Source: Saprospiraceae bacterium (GTDB lineage: Bacteria; Bacteroidota; Bacteroidia; Chitinophagales; Saprospiraceae). Taken from it: DNA of 41,044 nt. The notes beneath the pieces were generated by a model. It saw only the letters and a list, made by a program, of their open reading frames with translations. It was not told the origin of the DNA and ran no database searches. The DNA lies in contig JALWKB010000163.1 of assembly GCA_026996805.1 (NCBI GenBank), positions 1-41,044 on the forward strand. The letters are read 5' to 3'. The position numbers and the translations under genes are program-made. Shown here piece by piece: positions 36,330 to 41,044 of the stretch (positions within the stretch are counted from its first letter, which is position 1; each line of letters begins with the position of its first letter).

Positions 36330-36920
36330 TTAGTCCAAAGGAGTGGCTGGTGCAATTCCCTCTCGCAAGACATGGTAAAGGCTCTTGCAGTTATGGCGCG
36401 GTTTAGGCAGTAAAAACACTAAGATGATCTCTTCGATATTGGCTAAAATGCCGGCGATGACTACTGTCACAAAACTCACTGGTTCGACCCCGTAGAGGAA
36501 GAGTATGAAAAAGTACAACGCAAAGAGGACGGCCACAGTCTTCCAGGAGTACAGATGAAAGGACGGTATGGTGCGGTATCGCACAAATGCCAGCACATAG
36601 AAGAGTATATAGCTGAACAAAAAGATCCATACCCAAAATGCGTAGGGCTGAATGAGTTCCCAGCGCATGGTATAGACCCCGTAGAGGCCTGCGATCATGG
36701 TGAGTAAGTCGCCGTAGGAGTCGAGTTTAGCTCCGACGTAGCTCTCTATACGCCATTTGCGCGCCAGAAACCCGTCGAGCACGTCGCTGAGGAGGACAAA
36801 AAACATGGCTGTGATGAAGGGCTTTTCCATCTTGTGGTGCGCCCAATACAGGAGTAGAGGAAATACCACAATGCGAAAGGCACTGAGCACATTGGGAATA
36901 TATGCGCGCATGTCGGCCAT
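36330..36920 (-). CDS. CDP-alcohol phosphatidyltransferase family protein
   Basis: 196 residues, five to six membrane helices, and the full CDP-alcohol motif DVLDGFLAR then G, D and D (D-x2-DG-x2-AR-x8-G-x3-D-x3-D). The enzyme swaps CMP from CDP-diacylglycerol for an alcohol such as glycerol-3-phosphate, serine or inositol phosphate. The exact product cannot be told. The start may be residue 1 or 4. It is 60 nt downstream, on the same strand, of the M16 peptidase, so cotranscription is possible. Confidence 0.9.
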   Translation of the reverse strand: MADMRAYIPNVLSAFRIVVFPLLLYWAHHKMEKPFITAMFFVLLSDVLDGFLARKWRIESYVGAKLDSYGDLLTMIAGLYGVYTMRWELIQPYAFWVWIFLFSYILFYVLAFVRYRTIPSFHLYSWKTVAVLFALYFFILFLYGVEPVSFVTVVIAGILANIEEIILVFLLPKPRHNCKSLYHVLREGIAPATPLD

Positions 36921-36980
36921 GTGTGAGTTGTCGTCAAATCCGTGAAAAGATACGAAAAATCACTAATGCGGGGGCGTAGG

Positions 36981-39689
36981 TCAGGATTTAGCAGCAGCGG
37001 TGGGCGGAGCAGTCGTTTTGGCGAAATCGCCCGCTTTGACAACGACAAATTGGCTGGGCTGTACGTATCGACTAAGGACGCGATGTACTTCGTCGGTGGT
37101 GAGTTGTCGAGCGCGTTGGAAGAGGTCTTCGTACCACTGCATCGAGCGCTCCTTAAAGAGATTGTCCTCCAGGGTGGCTGCCAGCCATCGATCATCCGAA
37201 AAGCGTAGATGGTATTTTTGGATCCAACCCTGTACAGCGTTTTGGAGCTCATGCTCTTCAAAGCCCTCTTGAAGGGCCCTGTCCAGCTCTTCGAAAACGG
37301 CACGGTGAAGGCGTTCCTTATCCGACGGTGAAAAGATGGCATAACAGGAAAAAGCGGCCGAAGCGCTGAAGTAATTGGCCGAAAAACTCGAAGCCACGCC
37401 GTAGCTCATGCCCTCTTTTTGGCGAACGCGCGTGGCTAATCGCGAAGATAGAAATCCCCCGCCTATGATGAAATTAGCTATCACCAAGGGTACGTAGTCT
37501 TGATCTCTCTGACTGAGGGGTATCAGCATGCCGGCCTTAAAGACGGCATTGGCTTTGTCGGGTGTTTCGATCTCGATCTGTTGAGCCGAAGTGGGAAAAT
37601 AGAGATTGGGGATCAACTGAAATGGTTGTTCGGTGGGGTGGTTGGAAAACTGCTCTTGCAGCCAAGAGCGGACTTCTTCGGGAGCGAAGTCTCCCACTAC
37701 TCCTATGGTGATGTGATCGGTGCCGTAGAATTGGCTGTGGAATTGGCGAATCTCGTCGAGCTGCAACTCCGATATGTGTTGGATTTGCTCATCGAGGGTG
37801 CGCACGTAACGGGGATCGTCGGGTGCATAGCGATAGAGGGCACGTCGAAAGGCGATAGAGGCAAGGGTGAGGGGATCTGTGCGGCGGTGTTCGATGGCGG
37901 CGAGGACTTCTCTGCGCAATTTTTCGAATGCCTTTTCTTCCAGCGCGGGCTCGAACAAGAGCTCTGATAGCAGTGCTATAATGGTGTGCAAGTGGGTTCG
38001 TCGCGTTTCGACGATGACGGATACGGCATCGAAGTAGGGATGAATGTCAATGGTCGTCCGCGTGGTGTCGAGTATGTCGTTGATTTCTTCTTGGGATTTA
38101 TGTCTTGTGCCCTTGAGCAAGAGGCGTCCGAGGAAAAGGGCTGCTTCGGCTTTGCCCTTAAGACTCTGGAGGTTGCCGTAGCGCATAGTCAACGATAGGT
38201 GGACCGTTTGGCCGCGCGTCTTTTTGGGGAGTAAGGCGATTTGCGGACTGTCGGGGCCTACCATCTTCTGTGTGAGGCAGTCGATATTGGCAGGAGTTGC
38301 CTCGAAGGCCTCACCCGATGCACGGCTCTTGCCTCCCCGATAGTCGCGCAACAGCTCTTCCAGAGGAGGAGCTTCTTCTATCTCTACGATGTGGGGCTCC
38401 TTGACGGGCTCGAAGATGCCCGTCGTGCGGTTGGAGGGGTGAAAATACCTTTTGGCCACCTCGACGATGTCTTTGCGCTGTACCGCCTGGATCTGATCGC
38501 GAGCGTAGAAAAACAGCCGCCAGTCCCCCCGAGCGATGAAGCTGGTTAGCAGGATTCCCATCTTTTCAGGATCGTTGAAGGCCATATCCCATTCCTTGAG
38601 CAGGCGGTTTTTGGATCGCTCCACTTCTTTATCAGAGGGTATAAAATCAGCGAGCCGGTCCATGATGTCGAGCGTGGTCTGTCGCAGCTCGTCGAGGGAG
38701 CTGTTGGTACGCGTCTCGGTGTGGATGTAAAAATAGCCCGGTTCCGCCGTGGGAGGTATGAATCCCCATACCCCTGTGGCTTTGCCCGTTTCGATAAGGG
38801 CTTTGTACAATATGCCCGTAGGCTCGTCGGTAAGCAAGTCATTGAGTACCATCAAGGGATAGTAGTGGGGGTGCGTAGATGCGGGGATGTGGTACAGGCA
38901 TGCAAAGAGCTGGATTTCACCGACGCGCTTGAGGTGAACAGTTCGCTCGCCGTCCTGGGCGGGTTCGCGCGTGTACGTGGGCAGTAAGGGGAGTCGACTG
39001 CGATCTGGGGCTGGTATGCGACCGAAGTATTTTTGTATGCGTTGGAGCGCGTCAAGCACTTCGATCTTGCCCGTTACGATGAGCACGGCATTGTCGGGCT
39101 GGTAGTATCGATCGTAAAACTCCCGCAAACGCGTGGCGGGCACGTGTAAGATGTCGGATAGACAACCGATCGTGCTGTGGCCGTAGTTGTGCCAATCGTA
39201 CGCTGCTCCGATCATGCGCTTGTAGAGCACGTTGGCGGGCTGGTTTTCTCCCATTTCATACTCATTGGCGATGACCTTGGCCTCGCTTTCTAAATCTTCG
39301 GGTGCGATATTGGCGTTGCGCATGCGGTCGGCTTCGAGTTCTAAGGCCCAATCGAGGAGCTCGTCGGAGGCGGGAAAGGTTTCGTAATAATTGGTGCGGT
39401 CCATCCATGTAGTACCATTGGCGCGAACGCCCCGCTGCGTAAACTCTTCCGGGATGTCGGGATGTGTGGGCGTACCTTTAAACATCAAGTGTTCGACGAT
39501 GTGAGCCATTCCGTATTCGCCGTAGCCCTCATGCCGCGAGCCGACGCGATAAGTGATATTGACGGTGATCGTCGGCCGGGAGGGATCTGGGAAGAGCAAA
39601 ATCTGCAGACCGTTGTCCAAACGGTATTCTTCGATGCCTTCGATGGCACGTACAAACCGAATGTTGGGTGGGAGATTTTGATGCGCCAT
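36981..39689 (-). CDS. M16-family metallopeptidase, two-module (insulinase/pitrilysin-like)
   Basis: 902 residues with two M16 modules. The N-terminal module has the inverted zinc motif H63-I-V-E66-H67 and the third ligand E143 (KVIANE), spaced as in the family. The C-terminal module is the inactive partner. Members degrade peptides or process precursors. I see no signal peptide at the start MAHQNLPPN, so a cytosolic location is more likely than the periplasmic one of PqqL-type relatives. The open frame to 40031 is rejected: it overlaps the PlsC gene antisense and has no conserved content. Confidence 0.92.
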   Translation of the reverse strand: MAHQNLPPNIRFVRAIEGIEEYRLDNGLQILLFPDPSRPTITVNITYRVGSRHEGYGEYGMAHIVEHLMFKGTPTHPDIPEEFTQRGVRANGTTWMDRTNYYETFPASDELLDWALELEADRMRNANIAPEDLESEAKVIANEYEMGENQPANVLYKRMIGAAYDWHNYGHSTIGCLSDILHVPATRLREFYDRYYQPDNAVLIVTGKIEVLDALQRIQKYFGRIPAPDRSRLPLLPTYTREPAQDGERTVHLKRVGEIQLFACLYHIPASTHPHYYPLMVLNDLLTDEPTGILYKALIETGKATGVWGFIPPTAEPGYFYIHTETRTNSSLDELRQTTLDIMDRLADFIPSDKEVERSKNRLLKEWDMAFNDPEKMGILLTSFIARGDWRLFFYARDQIQAVQRKDIVEVAKRYFHPSNRTTGIFEPVKEPHIVEIEEAPPLEELLRDYRGGKSRASGEAFEATPANIDCLTQKMVGPDSPQIALLPKKTRGQTVHLSLTMRYGNLQSLKGKAEAALFLGRLLLKGTRHKSQEEINDILDTTRTTIDIHPYFDAVSVIVETRRTHLHTIIALLSELLFEPALEEKAFEKLRREVLAAIEHRRTDPLTLASIAFRRALYRYAPDDPRYVRTLDEQIQHISELQLDEIRQFHSQFYGTDHITIGVVGDFAPEEVRSWLQEQFSNHPTEQPFQLIPNLYFPTSAQQIEIETPDKANAVFKAGMLIPLSQRDQDYVPLVIANFIIGGGFLSSRLATRVRQKEGMSYGVASSFSANYFSASAAFSCYAIFSPSDKERLHRAVFEELDRALQEGFEEHELQNAVQGWIQKYHLRFSDDRWLAATLEDNLFKERSMQWYEDLFQRARQLTTDEVHRVLSRYVQPSQFVVVKAGDFAKTTAPPTAAAKS

Positions 39690-39861
39690 GGCCCTATGGT
39701 TTGGTATGAAATGGTCGATCGTACGCGAATCCAGCCTCCTCTGCAGTACATCGCCGGCTACCCTTTTAGATGTACTGAATGGCGGGGATTCTTGGCATAT
39801 AACGCCATAGGAAGGGATGCGGTTTGAGCAGATGGTGTATTTTGGGGCCAAAGTTGGAACT

Positions 39862-40416
39862 ATGGCATCGTGGCGTAGCTGGATTGCTCGGCGGATATTG
39901 CAATGGATGGGTTGGAAAATCGAGGGGGAGGAAAATGCCAAGCCGCTGCAAAAAGCCGTCTTTGCCGTCGGGCCGCATACTTCCAACTGGGATTTTATCA
40001 TTGCCATCTTGGTGCGCGAAGCTACCGGCATTCCTTCGCGCTATCTCGCCAAACACACGCTGTTTCGACCGCCTCTGGGGTGGCTCATGCGCGCGTTGGG
40101 TGGCTATCCCGTCGATCGAAGCCGACCACAGGGACTCGTTCGGACAGTGGTGGAAATCTTCGCCAAAGAACCGCATTTTCTGCTCGCCATCACTCCTGAA
40201 GGTACGCGCAAAAAGGTCGACAAGCTTCGTTCGGGATTCTACTATATCGCACGAGAAGCGCGAGTGCCCATCGTACCCGTGGGACTGGATTATGGCAAAA
40301 AGCTCGTACGATTTTATACCCCTATTGATGCTCAACGGGATCGGGAGGAGATTTTGGAGGAGGTCACCAGAATTTTTCGGTCCCATCGGGGAAAACACCC
40401 ACACCAAAGTATATAA
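39862..40416 (+). CDS. PlsC-type acyltransferase (1-acylglycerol-3-phosphate acyltransferase family)
   Basis: 184 residues with the acyltransferase motifs HTSNWD (HX4D, catalytic His/Asp, near residue 38) and TPEGTRKK (PEGTR), and a hydrophobic N-terminal helix. It transfers an acyl chain to lysophosphatidic acid or a related lipid. The start at 39862 (MASWRSWIARR) fits short Bacteroidota members; ATG at 39817 would add 15 residues. No -7 consensus element is seen near either start. Confidence 0.88.
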   Translation: MASWRSWIARRILQWMGWKIEGEENAKPLQKAVFAVGPHTSNWDFIIAILVREATGIPSRYLAKHTLFRPPLGWLMRALGGYPVDRSRPQGLVRTVVEIFAKEPHFLLAITPEGTRKKVDKLRSGFYYIAREARVPIVPVGLDYGKKLVRFYTPIDAQRDREEILEEVTRIFRSHRGKHPHQSI

Positions 40417-40425
40417 AAACGCCGC

Positions 40426-41044
40426 ATGCCTTCCATAGAATATTTGCGCGAGTGGATGGAAAAGCGCGTGGACTATTACAATCGCCCCGATTTCATAGCC
40501 ACGGATCCCATAGCCATACCGCATCGGTTTACGAAGCGACAGGACATCGAGATTGCGGGCTTTTGGACGGCGATATTGGCGTGGGGGAGGCGTTCGCTCA
40601 TCATGCGCAAAGCGGAAGAGATCCTTCGACGGATGAACGATGCGCCGCACGATTTTATCCTTCACCACACCGAAAGGGATAAAAAACGCCTTTCGGACTT
40701 TGTGCATCGCACTTTTCAGGGGGTTGATGCGCTGTATTTTCTCGATTTCTTGCAATACCACTATCGCGCGCACGACACGCTGGAAAGTGCTTTCTTATAC
40801 GATGATGATACTGAATGGTCGGCACGGGCGGCTTTGGAGCACTTTCACCGTTATTTTTTTTCGCTGCCGCAGGCTCCGCAGCGCACGAGAAAACACGTGC
40901 CCACACCGGCTCGGGGGTCTACTTGCAAACGCTTGAATATGTTTTTGCGATGGATGGTGCGCCGCGATGATCGCGGCGTGGACTTTGGGCTGTGGACGCG
41001 CATTGCGCCGGCGCGGCTGGTCATTCCGCTCGACGTACACGTCG
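40426..41044 (+). CDS. TIGR02757 family protein, 5' part (truncated at window edge)
   Basis: Open frame of 206 codons from ATG 40426 to the end of the window with no stop, so the gene continues beyond. It has RPDFIATDPIAIPHRF near the N-terminus and near the visible end CKRLNMFLRWMVRRDDRGVDFG then PLDVH, the conserved core of the TIGR02757/DUF2400 family, of unknown function. It is 9 nt after the acyltransferase stop, so it is in that operon. Confidence 0.85.
   Translation, partial: MPSIEYLREWMEKRVDYYNRPDFIATDPIAIPHRFTKRQDIEIAGFWTAILAWGRRSLIMRKAEEILRRMNDAPHDFILHHTERDKKRLSDFVHRTFQGVDALYFLDFLQYHYRAHDTLESAFLYDDDTEWSARAALEHFHRYFFSLPQAPQRTRKHVPTPARGSTCKRLNMFLRWMVRRDDRGVDFGLWTRIAPARLVIPLDVHV

Noticed and set aside
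39690-40031. 114-codon N-terminal extension of the M16 peptidase
   Set aside because: It is antisense to the acyltransferase gene and contributes no M16 sequence or signal peptide.

Overview
The window is about 41 kb of a Bacteroidota chromosome. Three things support this. Several transcription units carry the phylum's promoter signature, a -7 element TAnnTTTG with a TTTG-like -33 element about 20 bp upstream (3614-3645, 8628-8659, 9698-9730, 34708-34742). One secreted protease ends in a type IX secretion (T9SS) sorting domain. Many families are phylum-typical: the BatA-like protein next to a dihydroorotase homologue, the ECF sigma factor followed by a membrane/beta-barrel protein, two PnuC transporters, DUF1573 and TIGR02757. 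There is no rRNA gene, so I cannot place it below phylum.

Layout, left to right. (1) 1-5930: the 3' end of a BatA-like membrane protein and a dihydroorotase homologue lacking its metal ligands, then a divergent oxyR/katG peroxide-defence pair with a visible promoter and operator, closed by a strong terminator. (2) 5930-8430: a stand-alone AAA ATPase of the DUF4143 class and, 1.77 kb away, a roughly 94% identical copy of only its leader and first 56 codons, frameshifted. (3) 8430-9900: tRNA-Pro and tRNA-Ser with their own promoter, a PfkB-family sugar kinase, and tRNA-Asn with its own promoter. (4) 9963-13161: a tight nosL-nosD-nosF-nosY operon, the accessory genes of nitrous-oxide reductase, with no nosZ in the window.

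(5) 13186-21040: an eight-gene minus-strand operon with overlapping or abutting genes, in transcription order mreD, mrdA (PBP2), folA (DHFR), a polysaccharide flippase, a pteridine-reductase-like SDR, a folB-folK fusion, a beta-barrel candidate and waaA (Kdo transferase). It mixes cell-shape, lipopolysaccharide and folate functions. (6) 21102-25317: an ECF sigma factor translationally coupled to a protein with a cytoplasmic tail, one membrane helix and a beta-barrel-like C-terminus; upstream lie a gamma carbonic anhydrase, a TraB/GumN lipoprotein and rlmB. (7) 25745-29284: a 1,179-residue secreted fungalysin-type (M36) metalloprotease. (8) 29335-34688: a low-molecular-weight tyrosine phosphatase coupled to mnmE, an amidase-DUF1573 lipoprotein coupled to one pnuC, a thioredoxin-fold protein, and a lipoprotein coupled to a second pnuC. 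(9) 34792-41044: a double-ATPase ABC protein, a CDP-alcohol phosphatidyltransferase, a two-domain M16 peptidase, a PlsC-type acyltransferase and the 5' part of a TIGR02757 gene.

Most of the window is housekeeping and envelope biology. The parts I consider most worth a second look are the duplicated ATPase leader, the nos accessory operon without its reductase, the sigma factor with a membrane/beta-barrel partner and an inverted repeat at its promoter, the amidase-DUF1573 fusion, the metal-ligand-free dihydroorotase, and the paired PnuC genes. I saw no CRISPR array, no transposase and no integrase.
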